A DNA stretch of 64,000 bases, from the NCBI GenBank assembly GCA_964470375.1, contig CAYYCP010000001.1, positions 124,001 through 188,000 of the forward strand, in the 5' to 3' direction. The translations under genes were made by a program, and so were the position numbers. The first letter of the stretch is position 1. Each line of letters begins with the position of its first letter. Below are positions 1 through 8,056 of the stretch, piece after piece. The DNA comes from CAYNQK01 sp964470375. Its GTDB lineage: Bacteria > Spirochaetota > Spirochaetia > Treponematales > JBGSOB01. A model generated the notes under the pieces. It had not been told where the DNA came from, made no database searches, and saw nothing but the letters and a program-made list of their open reading frames with translations.

Positions 1-42
1 AGCCGTCGGATCCTGGGCCGATGAAGCCCCCGGATCGGCCAT
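1..42 (-). CDS. 5' end of next flagellar gene, probably fliM (partial)
   Basis: A reading frame opens with ATG at base 42 and runs off the left edge with 14 codons visible (MADPGASSAQDPTA). A good Shine-Dalgarno GGGGAGG lies 4 nt before the ATG, and the frame follows fliL by 24 nt. In Treponema and Borrelia the gene after fliL is fliM, the motor-switch protein, so the identity is inferred from gene order only. The visible residues do not resemble the usual FliM N-terminus, so this could be an extended FliM or another small gene. Confidence 0.4.
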   Translation of the reverse strand, partial: MADPGASSAQDPTA

Positions 43-66
43 CCGGCCTCCCCGGCGCGTCCCCCG

Positions 67-609
67 TCACATCTTCACGACGTCCAGCTTCTCGAAGAGG
101 ATGTCTCGGATGCCCTTGGAACGCATGATGTCGTTGAGGCGCTCCCGCAGCTCCTCCTTGACCCGCCGCTCGCGGGCCGGGCTCAAGTCATCGGCCTTCT
201 TGGTGGAGAAATAATTGCGCAGGAAGTCGCGGATCTGGGCCTGGCGGGCGTTCAGCTCGTTCTCCAGCTCCTTGTCGCCCTTGTCATAGCCTATCAGCAC
301 CTTGACCGATACCGAGGCCGGCGGGTCGTCCATAGTCCTGAGGCGCAGCTCCGGGACCTGGGATGAGTAGGCGTACTCCGGCAGGACGTCCTGGTACTCC
401 TCGCTGGCCGGCACGACCGTTTGGGCCTGGCCGCGCCCGCCTGCCAGGGTGAGAGTGAGCCAAGCGATAGTGAACATGAGGATGACGGCTCCCAGGATGA
501 TGCCTACGATGCCCAGTATCCTCAGGATGGGGATGCCCAGCCCGCGGCGCTTCTCCTGGGACGGCTTCTCCTGCGCGGTGCCCTCGTCTGAAAAGTCAAT
601 ATCCGACAT
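67..609 (-). CDS. fliL: Flagellar basal-body-associated protein FliL
   Basis: The 180-residue protein has a charged cytoplasmic N-terminus, one membrane helix at about residues 28-57, and a periplasmic C-terminal part with the FliL pattern (acidic stretch, then an amphipathic region ending FEKLDVVKM). FliL surrounds the MotA/MotB stator and supports torque, and in spirochaetes it affects the orientation of periplasmic flagella. The gene lies 12 nt after motB and is the last complete gene of the motor part of the operon. Length and position fit the family; the sequence itself is weakly conserved, as is usual for FliL. Confidence 0.93.
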   Translation of the reverse strand: MSDIDFSDEGTAQEKPSQEKRRGLGIPILRILGIVGIILGAVILMFTIAWLTLTLAGGRGQAQTVVPASEEYQDVLPEYAYSSQVPELRLRTMDDPPASVSVKVLIGYDKGDKELENELNARQAQIRDFLRNYFSTKKADDLSPARERRVKEELRERLNDIMRSKGIRDILFEKLDVVKM

Positions 610-621
610 GTTTCGAGCCTC

Positions 622-1353
622 CTAGAGATGACCCTCGTCGAGGATCACGATGTCGACGCGGCGGTTGTAGGCCCGCCCCTCCGGGCTGTCGTTGCTCGCC
701 AACGGGACGGTGTCCGAAAATCCGGCCACCTGGAAGCGGCTTTCCTCCACCCCGAAGTCGGCCAGGAAGCCCAGGACGTTGATGGAACGGGCCGCGGACA
801 GCTCCCAATTGGACTTCCAGGGACCGTCCGGGTCCACCGGCAGGGAATCCGTGTGGCCCTCGATGCGTATCTTTCGGTCGGCCAGCTCCGGGGAGAGGAG
901 GAGCTCCGTCAGGCGGATCAACATCTGGCGGGTCTCTTCGATATTTATTTGGGCCGAGGCCGGCCTGAAGAAGGCGTCTGAGGCAAGGCTGATCACCAGG
1001 CCGCGCTCATCGTGGGTGACGCGGACCTTGTTGGAGCGGATCTCCGGGCTGAACAGCGAGACGGCTTTCTTGAGGCTTGTGCCCAGGTAATTGCCCTTCT
1101 CCATGGAGGGCAGAGTCGAGACGGTGTTGCCCAGGTCGGCCAGCTTGCCGGTGGCCAGGGTGGGCGCGCCCTCGTTGGCCCCCATGCCCTGGGCCGAGAG
1201 CTGGGACAGCATCACATCCATCTGCTGGACATCCACGTCGGTCACGTCGAAGAGGGCCACGAAGAAGCACAGGAGGAGGGTCATCATATCCGAGTAGGTC
1301 AGGATCCACGCCCCGGTGCCGCTGGCCTCCTCAGGCTTCCGCTTGCGCGCCAT
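622..1353 (-). CDS. motB: Flagellar stator protein MotB
   Basis: This 243-residue protein has a single N-terminal membrane helix in which TYSDMMTLLLCFFVALF contains Asp22, the equivalent of the proton-carrying Asp32 of E. coli MotB. After a plug/linker region, residues 120-243 form an OmpA-like peptidoglycan-binding domain (EGHTDSLP and the NWELSAARS region are visible). It forms the ion-conducting stator with MotA, whose gene ends 3 nt upstream. The Asp and the OmpA domain make the call firm; whether the coupling ion is H+ or Na+ cannot be read from the sequence. Confidence 0.97.
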   Translation of the reverse strand: MARKRKPEEASGTGAWILTYSDMMTLLLCFFVALFDVTDVDVQQMDVMLSQLSAQGMGANEGAPTLATGKLADLGNTVSTLPSMEKGNYLGTSLKKAVSLFSPEIRSNKVRVTHDERGLVISLASDAFFRPASAQINIEETRQMLIRLTELLLSPELADRKIRIEGHTDSLPVDPDGPWKSNWELSAARSINVLGFLADFGVEESRFQVAGFSDTVPLASNDSPEGRAYNRRVDIVILDEGHL

Positions 1354-1356
1354 GCC

Positions 1357-2139
1357 CTAGTCCTTGAGGAGCTCGCTCTCCAGCTTGGCCCGCTCGACAG
1401 GGTCCAGGTAGGAGAGGAGCTTCAGGGTCAGGATGCGCGGGTTGTCGCCGGCCTGGATGGACAGTACTCCCTCTATGGCCATCTCGCGGTAGACCGTCTC
1501 CTGCTCGTCCTTGGCCACCAACGAACCCATGATGGGCACCAGGAGGGCGTTGGCCATGATGGCCCCGTAGAAAGTGGTCACCAGGGCCACGGCCATGTTG
1601 GGGCCTATACGGGTCTTGTCCTGGATGTTCTTCATCATGGCGATCAATCCAAGGACCGTCCCCAACATGCCGAAGCCAGGGGCCAGCTTGGACCAGGCGT
1701 CCACCATCTTATGCCATTTGGCGTGGCGGGCGTTCATGCCGTTGAGCTCGTTCTCCATCAGGCTGCGGATGATCTCGGCGTCCGTTCCGTCCACCACCAG
1801 CTTGAGGCCGTTCTTCATGAAGGGGTCGTCGATCTCCTCGACCACCTCCTCCAGGGCCAGGAGTCCCTCTCGACGGGCCTTCTCGGAGAGCTCCTGGAGC
1901 TTCTGGATCAGGCCTGCCACGTTCAGCTTGTAATGCCTGAAGGCCTTGCCCATGATCTTGAAGATGGTGATGCAGTCCTTGAAGCCGTACTGCAGCATCA
2001 GCGAGAAGTAGGAACCGCCGATAGTGCAGAATACCGATGGCAGGTCGGCGTAGTCCCTGGGGGTGCCGCCCGAGCCCATCATGGCGATGATCAGCATGGC
2101 GATCCAACCGACGACCCCGACGATCGCGCCTATGTTCAT
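1357..2139 (-). CDS. motA: Flagellar stator protein MotA
   Basis: The start chosen is MNIGAIVGVVGWIAML at 2139, giving 260 residues, the normal MotA size; a longer in-frame opening through flbD is rejected. Four membrane helices are visible (about 2-21, 33-50, 150-170 and 183-205). The cytoplasmic loop carries Arg90 and Glu98, the positions that interact electrostatically with FliG in E. coli MotA. The third helix contains the APGFGMLGTVLGLI motif. The gene begins 2 nt after the flbD stop codon and is followed at 3 nt by motB, so the stator genes are translationally linked. Confidence 0.97.
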   Translation of the reverse strand: MNIGAIVGVVGWIAMLIIAMMGSGGTPRDYADLPSVFCTIGGSYFSLMLQYGFKDCITIFKIMGKAFRHYKLNVAGLIQKLQELSEKARREGLLALEEVVEEIDDPFMKNGLKLVVDGTDAEIIRSLMENELNGMNARHAKWHKMVDAWSKLAPGFGMLGTVLGLIAMMKNIQDKTRIGPNMAVALVTTFYGAIMANALLVPIMGSLVAKDEQETVYREMAIEGVLSIQAGDNPRILTLKLLSYLDPVERAKLESELLKD

Positions 2140-2141
2140 GC

Positions 2142-2339
2142 CTATACCTCGTTCTTGAAGGATCCGATGAGCCCGCGGTAGGCCACGATGCGCTGTATGA
2201 CCGTTTCCGGCTTCTCGCGCACCACGATGCGCTTCCCCGAGAGCATGACCAGGGTGGTGTCGGGGTTTGACTCCATGTACTCGATCTGGTGGGGATTGAG
2301 CCAGTAGACCGTCCCGTCCAGCCTGGTCACCTCTATCAT
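2142..2339 (-). CDS. flbD: Flagellar protein FlbD (FlbD/SwrD family)
   Basis: The 65-residue protein MIEVTRLDGTVYWLNPHQIE... is a clear member of the small FlbD family found between flgE and motA in spirochaetes and Gram-positives. In Bacillus the relative SwrD increases motor torque; no enzymatic function is known. The conserved features are the LNPHQIEYME segment and the hydrophobic C-terminal half with VREKPETVIQRI. It lies 115 nt after flgE and directly before motA. The 115-nt spacer contains a GC-rich hairpin (2403-2415) but no other gene. Confidence 0.93.
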   Translation of the reverse strand: MIEVTRLDGTVYWLNPHQIEYMESNPDTTLVMLSGKRIVVREKPETVIQRIVAYRGLIGSFKNEV

Positions 2340-2454
2340 GCCCCTCTCCCGCGGACGCTTTCCGCCCGCTCAAGTATATAACCGGCCCCCGCCCACGGAC
2401 AGCCCGCCCGGCGGGAGCCCTAGCCGCGCCTCTGCGGACGCGGCGTCAGCTCGA

Positions 2455-3843
2455 TCAGCGCTTCAGCGTCATCAGCTCCTGCAGCATCTGGTCCGATGTC
2501 TGGATAGTCTTCGAATTGGCCTGGAAGCCGCGCTGGGTGACGATCATGTCGGTGAACTGCTCGGCCAGGTCAACGTTGGACATCTCAAGTGTGCCGGCGA
2601 TGATCTTGCCCCGCCCGCCCGTCTGGGTGGTGCCCACGTTGGGCTCGCCGGAATTATTTGATACGATATAGGTGTTTTCGCCGGCCTTCTCGAGGCCGCC
2701 CGGATTCTTGAAGCTGGCCAGGGCTATCTGCCCCAGGATCCGATCCACGCCGTTTGAGAAAACCCCGGTGATGACGCCGGACTGGTCGATCTTGAAGGTG
2801 TCAAGGTACCCCATGGTGTAGCCGTCCTGACGGATGCCCTTGGTCGAGGTGGCCGAGGCGAATTGGGTGATGCTGTCCCTGGCCGATCCGATTGTCCCCA
2901 AGTTGATCGTCAGCTCCTGGCGGAGCTGGCCCCCGGCGGCGTCCGGGCTGGTCTGGGGCACATCGAAGGCCAGGCGCACCTGGGCCAGGCCCTCGGCGGC
3001 CAGGGCCTCGGCGCCCACGCGAGCCCCGCGCAGGAGGCCGTTGTTGTCGAATTCCACCACGAAGGCGTTGCCGGCACCGGTTTGGCCGGGAAGGAAGACC
3101 TGGGTGTTGGTGGGCACGGCAGCCTCGGGATCCACGGTAACCAGGGCGTTCCACTGGTTGGGGCTTCCGGTCACCCGGCTGAAATCGATCCTAAGCACGT
3201 GCTTGGTGCCGAAGGCGTCGTATACATCGAAATCCGTGCGGATGGTATTGCGGGCTATGGTGGCCTCGTTGGCCCCGTCGGGGATCTCGGCGGTGCGCTT
3301 GTCCAGGTTACAAGCGTAGTCGACCTGGGTAGTGGCCCGGGCCGGCTCCTTTGTCCCTACCGGCACGAACAGGTCCTCGGGGTTGGCGGACACGTTCAGC
3401 ACGTCCTCGGTGCCGATGCGCCGGGACATCCAGCCCTGCACGCGCATGCCGTTGGCCGGGTTGACCAGGCGGCCGTCGACGTCCAGGCCGAAGGCTCCGG
3501 CGCGGGTGTAGTAGCTGCGTTCACCGTTTTTAAGGATGAAAAAGCCATTGCCCTGTATTGCCACGTCGTCGACCTTGCCGGTGGACTGCAGGGCCCCCTG
3601 GACGTGCAGGGTGTCCACGCTGGCCACCAGCATGCCCAAGCCGATCTCCTTGGGATTCACCCCACCGGTCTCGGCTGTGGGCCGGGCGGCCCCAGACATG
3701 GCCTGGTAGAGCAGGTCCTGGAAATTCACCCGCCCCTTCTTGAAACCGGTGGTGTTGACGTTGGCGATGTTGTTGCCCAGCACATCCATCCTGATCTGGT
3801 GGTTTTGCAGGCCGGCCACGCCGGAGTACAAAGAACGCATCAT
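2455..3843 (-). CDS. flgE: Flagellar hook protein FlgE with lysinoalanine cross-link residues
   Basis: The 462-residue protein has the rod/hook N-terminal signature (MMRSLYSGVAGLQNHQIRMD, then NNIANVNTTGFK), a variable central region and the C-terminal helical motif SNVDLAEQFTDMIVTQRGFQANSKTI. In the D1/D2 region Lys165 (PVGTKEP) and Cys178 (VDYACNLDK) sit at exactly the positions reported for the covalent lysinoalanine bond between hook subunits in Treponema denticola. It builds the hook joining motor and filament in the periplasm. FlgD, the cap, is encoded 12 nt upstream. The first of two adjacent ATG codons is taken because it preserves the Treponema numbering. Confidence 0.98.
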   Translation of the reverse strand: MMRSLYSGVAGLQNHQIRMDVLGNNIANVNTTGFKKGRVNFQDLLYQAMSGAARPTAETGGVNPKEIGLGMLVASVDTLHVQGALQSTGKVDDVAIQGNGFFILKNGERSYYTRAGAFGLDVDGRLVNPANGMRVQGWMSRRIGTEDVLNVSANPEDLFVPVGTKEPARATTQVDYACNLDKRTAEIPDGANEATIARNTIRTDFDVYDAFGTKHVLRIDFSRVTGSPNQWNALVTVDPEAAVPTNTQVFLPGQTGAGNAFVVEFDNNGLLRGARVGAEALAAEGLAQVRLAFDVPQTSPDAAGGQLRQELTINLGTIGSARDSITQFASATSTKGIRQDGYTMGYLDTFKIDQSGVITGVFSNGVDRILGQIALASFKNPGGLEKAGENTYIVSNNSGEPNVGTTQTGGRGKIIAGTLEMSNVDLAEQFTDMIVTQRGFQANSKTIQTSDQMLQELMTLKR

Positions 3844-3855
3844 GGCGCTATCCCC

Positions 3856-4341
3856 CTATTCCGCGTCGGAGGCGTCCCGGTAGGCCGAGGCGGCATAGGC
3901 GCCGCGCACGGCCAGGACGTCCTGGTAATCGTAAAGCTTGCCGTCCACCCGCACCTGCGGGACCTCGCCCCGCACGACCTCCTCGACCACCCCGCGCAGG
4001 ATCCCGTCAGGGGTGTTCAGGTCCACGGCCATGCCCAGGGCCGAAATAGCCTCGCCGCCCGCCAGGACGGAACTCATGCGGGTTATGGCCTCGGACATGT
4101 TGGTCATCTGTTCCAGGGAGGAGAACTGGGCCATCTGGGCGATGAATTCCTTGTCCTCCATGGGCGAGGTCGGATCCTGGTGCTGGAGTTGGGTGATGAG
4201 GATCTTGAGAAAATCGTCCTTGTCCAGGCTGGCCTGGGCGGCCTTCCCGTTATTGAGTGATTTGTTGTAGGTCTCCACGTAGCTGCGGAGCTTGGCCAGC
4301 TCCGCCTGGGACATGCTGGTGTCGACAGCCATCTCGCTCAT
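3856..4341 (-). CDS. flgD: Flagellar hook-capping protein FlgD
   Basis: This 161-residue protein contains the FlgD N-terminal hallmark LDKDDFLKILITQLQHQDPTSPMEDKEFIAQMAQFSSLEQM at about residues 39-79, needed for scaffold function in hook assembly. The C-terminal part is short compared with enterobacterial FlgD, which is typical for spirochaetes. It lies between fliK (15 nt) and flgE (12 nt) and acts as the cap under which FlgE subunits polymerise. Confidence 0.95.
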   Translation of the reverse strand: MSEMAVDTSMSQAELAKLRSYVETYNKSLNNGKAAQASLDKDDFLKILITQLQHQDPTSPMEDKEFIAQMAQFSSLEQMTNMSEAITRMSSVLAGGEAISALGMAVDLNTPDGILRGVVEEVVRGEVPQVRVDGKLYDYQDVLAVRGAYAASAYRDASDAE

Positions 4342-4356
4342 CTTCTTGCGCTCCCC

Positions 4357-5529
4357 CTAGACAAGGATATCGAGGGCGCCCGAGGCCCCCGAGGCCCCGT
4401 ACGCCGCCGCGCTCAAGCCCTCCCAGGCCGCCGGGGCCGTAAACCCCCTATCCCGCGGACCGCTTCCCTGGTCCGCCCAGCCGCGCCCACCCCGTGAATC
4501 CACGGATACCTCCAGCTTCGCGCCCTGGAAGCCGGAATCCACGAAGCCCTTGGTCAGGCGCTCCAAATTCGCCTCGAAGGCGGCCTTGGCCTCCTCTGAC
4601 TCGACGATGATGGTGCCCGTAATATTGTTCTCGGTAAGCTTGAGGCTCACCTTTACGTTCCCCAGCGATTCTGGCCTGAGGCTGAGCCGGATCATGCCGG
4701 CCCCGCCCTCCCGCAGCACCAGGCTGCCCCGCTCGACGATTTCAGCGCCGTGGACCTGTTCCAAGCGCTCGGCCAGGCGGGCCGCGAAACCGGGAGCCTC
4801 GCCGGCGGTATCGGACCTGCCGGCCGTCTTGCCCTCCTCGGAGCCTACATCGATCGAGATATCGGGTTGACTTGAGATCCTATCCGCCGCCAGGGCCGCG
4901 GGCTTTTCATCGGCGGCCGTTTTGGGGGCCGTTTCGGGCTTGCCGGAGGCGTCGCCCTTGCCTGAGGTATCGGCTCTGCCGGATGCCCTGGCCCTAGGGC
5001 GGAGATCGATAACCTCGATTTTCGGTTTCGAGGTTTCCTGGTTCCCGGTCGCGGCCTTTACGCCGCCCTCCGCGTCGGCCTGCCCGGCCTGGGCCCCGGC
5101 CTTTCCCATAGCCGACTTCGCGAGCCTCTGGGCCTGGAAAGCGAAGCTTCCCTCTTCCGCTGCCTTAGGAGACGCTTCTCCAGACATTTTGAGGGATTTC
5201 GATTGCCGAGCATTCTTGGCCTGGCCGCCCGCCTTGGCGCCAAGAGTCAGGCCAGGCTTGGAGCCGGGGACAACGCGGGCCTTGAGGGGTGTCTCCGGCT
5301 TCGCTGTCTCTGCGACCGCATCGGCCGCGGCCTTTGCGACCGCCCCCCCTGCTTGTGTCCGGCCTAGTGCACTCTGGCGCGCCACTAAGGCGGCGAAGAG
5401 CCCGTTTTTTCTGCTTTTCCTGGCGTTTTTTGCGGAGAAGACGCCCAAGGCGCCCGATTCCGGCGCTAGGCCGGGAGGGGCCTGGATTTCCGATCCCCTA
5501 GCGTCCGCTAGGGCCTGGGATAAGGGCAT
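4357..5529 (-). CDS. fliK: Flagellar hook-length control protein FliK (FlbC)
   Basis: The 390-residue product has a long low-complexity N-terminal part rich in Ala, Lys, Glu and Pro (residues 1-240) and a conserved C-terminal Flg_hook domain at about 255-350 with the pattern GMIRLSLRPESLGNVKVSL. FliK measures the hook and switches export from rod/hook to filament substrates. Spirochaete homologues have been called FlbC. The position between flbB and flgD is the expected one. The N-terminal ruler region is poorly conserved and its function rests on gene order. Confidence 0.88.
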   Translation of the reverse strand: MPLSQALADARGSEIQAPPGLAPESGALGVFSAKNARKSRKNGLFAALVARQSALGRTQAGGAVAKAAADAVAETAKPETPLKARVVPGSKPGLTLGAKAGGQAKNARQSKSLKMSGEASPKAAEEGSFAFQAQRLAKSAMGKAGAQAGQADAEGGVKAATGNQETSKPKIEVIDLRPRARASGRADTSGKGDASGKPETAPKTAADEKPAALAADRISSQPDISIDVGSEEGKTAGRSDTAGEAPGFAARLAERLEQVHGAEIVERGSLVLREGGAGMIRLSLRPESLGNVKVSLKLTENNITGTIIVESEEAKAAFEANLERLTKGFVDSGFQGAKLEVSVDSRGGRGWADQGSGPRDRGFTAPAAWEGLSAAAYGASGASGALDILV

Positions 5530-5592
5530 CGAATACCTCCGGTCGACTCCGCGTGCAGAGGCGGGAGGGCCGGAGAAGGGCCTTCGTGCCCC

Positions 5593-6231
5593 CTAGAGCC
5601 CCTGCAGGGGCTTCTCGGCCATCTTCCGCTGGATTCCGGCCGCCCTGGCGCTGTCCATCTTGGAAAGCCAGAAGGGCGTGATGGAATCCTCGCCGGCTTG
5701 GGCGGCCAGCGCGTCGACCTTGCGCAGGATATCGATGACGTCCTGGTCAGGCATGGCCTCCAAGATCTTCACCGCGCGGTCGGGCTGCATGGCCGTCAAT
5801 CGCCGGGCGTTCTGCTCCACGTTGACTTCCTTAGTCTCGGCCTCCGCGACCCGGTCATTGAAGGATTTTTCCCGGTCGGCCAGGGCCGCCTCGCGGTCCT
5901 CCAGGTCCTGGGCCTTCTGTTCCACCTCGGCCTCGCGGGTGTCCAGATTGGCCTGGCGCTTATCCAGCTCCTGGGACCGAAGGGCCAGTGCCTCCTCCAG
6001 CTTGAGGCGCCTCTCCTCCTCCAGGAGGGCAGCGGAATCCGGAGCCGTCCGCCGGGGAGACCGGGCGTCCAACCTGAGGAGACGATAGGCAGGGGCCATG
6101 AAATCCTTGATATCGATCATGCCCAGGTAGTCGAACCAAATCAGCCCGCCCCCCAGGAGGGCCAAGATGAGGAGAATGAGGACGATCGACCTCCCCAAGA
6201 CCCCCGAACGCATTCTTCCGAACCTAGCCAT
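5593..6231 (-). CDS. flbB: Periplasmic flagellar collar protein FlbB
   Basis: The 212-residue protein has a membrane helix at about residues 14-35 (SIVLILLILALLGGGLIWF), a heptad-rich coiled coil at about 68-145 with repeated EAEVEQKAQDLEDREAAL-type units, and a C-terminal MgtE-N-like helical segment (QPDRAVKILEAMPDQDVIDILRKVD). Borrelia FlbB organises the spirochaete-specific collar around the motor and helps recruit stators. The gene overlaps fliJ by 8 nt and precedes fliK, the same place as in Borrelia and Treponema. Confidence 0.9.
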   Translation of the reverse strand: MARFGRMRSGVLGRSIVLILLILALLGGGLIWFDYLGMIDIKDFMAPAYRLLRLDARSPRRTAPDSAALLEEERRLKLEEALALRSQELDKRQANLDTREAEVEQKAQDLEDREAALADREKSFNDRVAEAETKEVNVEQNARRLTAMQPDRAVKILEAMPDQDVIDILRKVDALAAQAGEDSITPFWLSKMDSARAAGIQRKMAEKPLQGL

Positions 6232-6694
6232 GCCTGGCCTCCGATGCCGGTGGAACGGCCAGGGCCGTACGTGCCCGCTTGCCGGAGACGATGTCGTCTA
6301 TCTCCATGATTTCACGGCGCCCGGCTTCCTTGCGATAGGCTTCCAATTCCCCATCCTCCATGGCTTCCAGGGCCTTCTCCGCCTTGGAGGCCTCGCGCCA
6401 GGCCTCCAGGGCCTTCTCGCGCTCGACCTGGCGGGCGGCCAGATCCTCCAAGCCGCGCTGGCGCTCGCGGGAGAGGCGCTGCAGGTAACGCTCATCGGCG
6501 ATGAAGTCCATGATGCCGCGGGCGGGACCGAAGCGCCCCGAGCGAGTGCGGGCTTCCTCCAGGGCCACCCGCTCAAGCTCCATCTCGGCCAGGCGCACCC
6601 GCCCGGCCTTCTCGGCCAGGGCCAGCTCGGACTGACGGGCCTTGAAGCGCCTGAGCTCCAGGAGCTCCTCGAGGCTGAAACGGAAACGCCTCAC
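6224..6694 (-). CDS. fliJ: Flagellar export protein FliJ (FlbA)
   Basis: A 156-residue, almost entirely alpha-helical coiled-coil protein starting MRRFRFSLEELLELRRFKARQSELALAEKAG, the usual FliJ opening. FliJ is the central stalk of the type III export ATPase complex, inserted into the FliI hexamer and contacting FlhA. The start overlaps the fliI stop codon (ATGA, 4 nt) and the end overlaps flbB. Low sequence conservation is normal for FliJ; position and coiled coil carry the call. Confidence 0.88.
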   Translation of the reverse strand: MRRFRFSLEELLELRRFKARQSELALAEKAGRVRLAEMELERVALEEARTRSGRFGPARGIMDFIADERYLQRLSRERQRGLEDLAARQVEREKALEAWREASKAEKALEAMEDGELEAYRKEAGRREIMEIDDIVSGKRARTALAVPPASEARHG

Positions 6695-8055
6695 CTGGCG
6701 GCCTCGGCCCGGCCGGCGTAGGCCAGGATTTCCTCGCGCGGCACGGGCACCCCGGAGATGGCCGCCAGGCCCTCAAGTGTGGCTTCCAAGGGCGCCGGCT
6801 CGGTTATGCCCTGTACAAGAAAGGCCTCGATGGCATCGCGCTTGGCGATGGCTTCCTCTATAGCCGGGTTCGTCCCCTTGACATAGGCCCCCACGTTTAT
6901 CATGGCCTCGGACTCCTGGTACACGGCCATGCAGCGCCTGACCGCCCCCATGGCCTTCTGGGCCTGCGGCCCGCTGACGGCGTTGGAGAGACGCGAGATG
7001 GAGGCCAGCACGTCTATGGCCGGGTAGTGGTAGCGCTGAGCCATTTTGCGCGACAGCACGATGTGCCCGTCCAGGACTCCGCGCACTGTGTCCGAAACCG
7101 GCTCGTCCATATCGTCGCCGTCCACCAGGATGGTGTAAAAGGCGGTGATGGAGCCCTTGTCCGACGTGCCGGCCCGCTCCAGGAGCTTGGGCAGGGTCTC
7201 GAAGACCGAGGGGGTGTAGCCCCGGGTGGCCGGCGGTTCGCCTATGGCCAGGCCTATCTCGCGCTGGGCCCGGGCGAAGCGGGTGATCGAGTCGCACAGG
7301 AGCATGACGTTGAGGCCCTTGTCGCGGAAGTACTCGGCTACGGCGTGGGCCACGTAGGCGGCCCGCAGGCGCGCCAGGGGCGGCGTGTTGGACAGGGAGA
7401 CGATCACCACCGAACGCTTCATGCCCTCGGCTCCCAGATCGTTCTCTATGAATTCGCGGACCTCGCGCCCGCGTTCGCCGATCAGGGCTATTACGTTGAC
7501 ATCCGCGTCGGTATTGCGGGCTATCATGCCCAGGAGGGTGGACTTGCCCACCCCCGAGCCGGCGAAGATGCCCAGGCGTTGTCCCCGCCCTACCGGCAGG
7601 AGCCCATCGATGGCCCGCACCCCGGTGACGATGCGTTCGTTGATGCGCTTGCGCTGGAGGGGGTTGGGCGGGCTGGCCATGGCCGGGTACTGCTCAGCCG
7701 AATGCACGTCGCCCAGCCCGTCCAAGGGCCGGCCCATCCCGTCCAGGGTACGACCCAGGAGTCGGTCGGACACCGACACGGACAGGAGCTCACCCGAGGC
7801 AATCACCAGGTCACCCACCTCCAGCCCCTCAAACTCCGTATAGGCCATGAGCTGGACAGATTCCTCCCGCAGGCCCACCACTTCCGCGAAGAGGCAGCCC
7901 CTACCCTTGGGGGCGATGATCTGGCAGACCTCGCCGATGACCGCGCTGGGCCCGCGGCTCTCTATCAAGAGGCCCTGCACCTTGGTCACCCGGCCGGTGT
8001 ACTTGATGGGATCGATGCGCTCGACCGCCTCCAGGTATTTGGTGAAAGCCCTCAT
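6691..8055 (-). CDS. fliI: Flagellum-specific ATPase FliI
   Basis: The start MRAFTKYLEAVERI at 8055 gives 454 residues, the normal FliI length; the longer open frame extends into fliH and is rejected. The P-loop GSGVGKST lies at 166-173, and the ATP-synthase beta-type signature SISRLSNAV is visible in the C-terminal third. FliI hydrolyses ATP to aid unfolding and delivery of export substrates to the flagellar type III gate. It starts 1 nt after the fliH stop and overlaps fliJ. Confidence 0.97.
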   Translation of the reverse strand: MRAFTKYLEAVERIDPIKYTGRVTKVQGLLIESRGPSAVIGEVCQIIAPKGRGCLFAEVVGLREESVQLMAYTEFEGLEVGDLVIASGELLSVSVSDRLLGRTLDGMGRPLDGLGDVHSAEQYPAMASPPNPLQRKRINERIVTGVRAIDGLLPVGRGQRLGIFAGSGVGKSTLLGMIARNTDADVNVIALIGERGREVREFIENDLGAEGMKRSVVIVSLSNTPPLARLRAAYVAHAVAEYFRDKGLNVMLLCDSITRFARAQREIGLAIGEPPATRGYTPSVFETLPKLLERAGTSDKGSITAFYTILVDGDDMDEPVSDTVRGVLDGHIVLSRKMAQRYHYPAIDVLASISRLSNAVSGPQAQKAMGAVRRCMAVYQESEAMINVGAYVKGTNPAIEEAIAKRDAIEAFLVQGITEPAPLEATLEGLAAISGVPVPREEILAYAGRAEAAR

Positions 8056-8056
8056 C

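Noticed and set aside
1012..2181. Long plus-strand open frame opposite motB/motA (389 codons)
   Set aside because: It is antisense to two clear motor genes, has His/Gly/Leu-rich shadow composition typical of high-GC reverse frames, and shows no family match.
2863..4260. 465-codon plus-strand open frame opposite flgE/flgD
   Set aside because: Antisense shadow of conserved flagellar genes without ribosome-binding site or recognisable domain.
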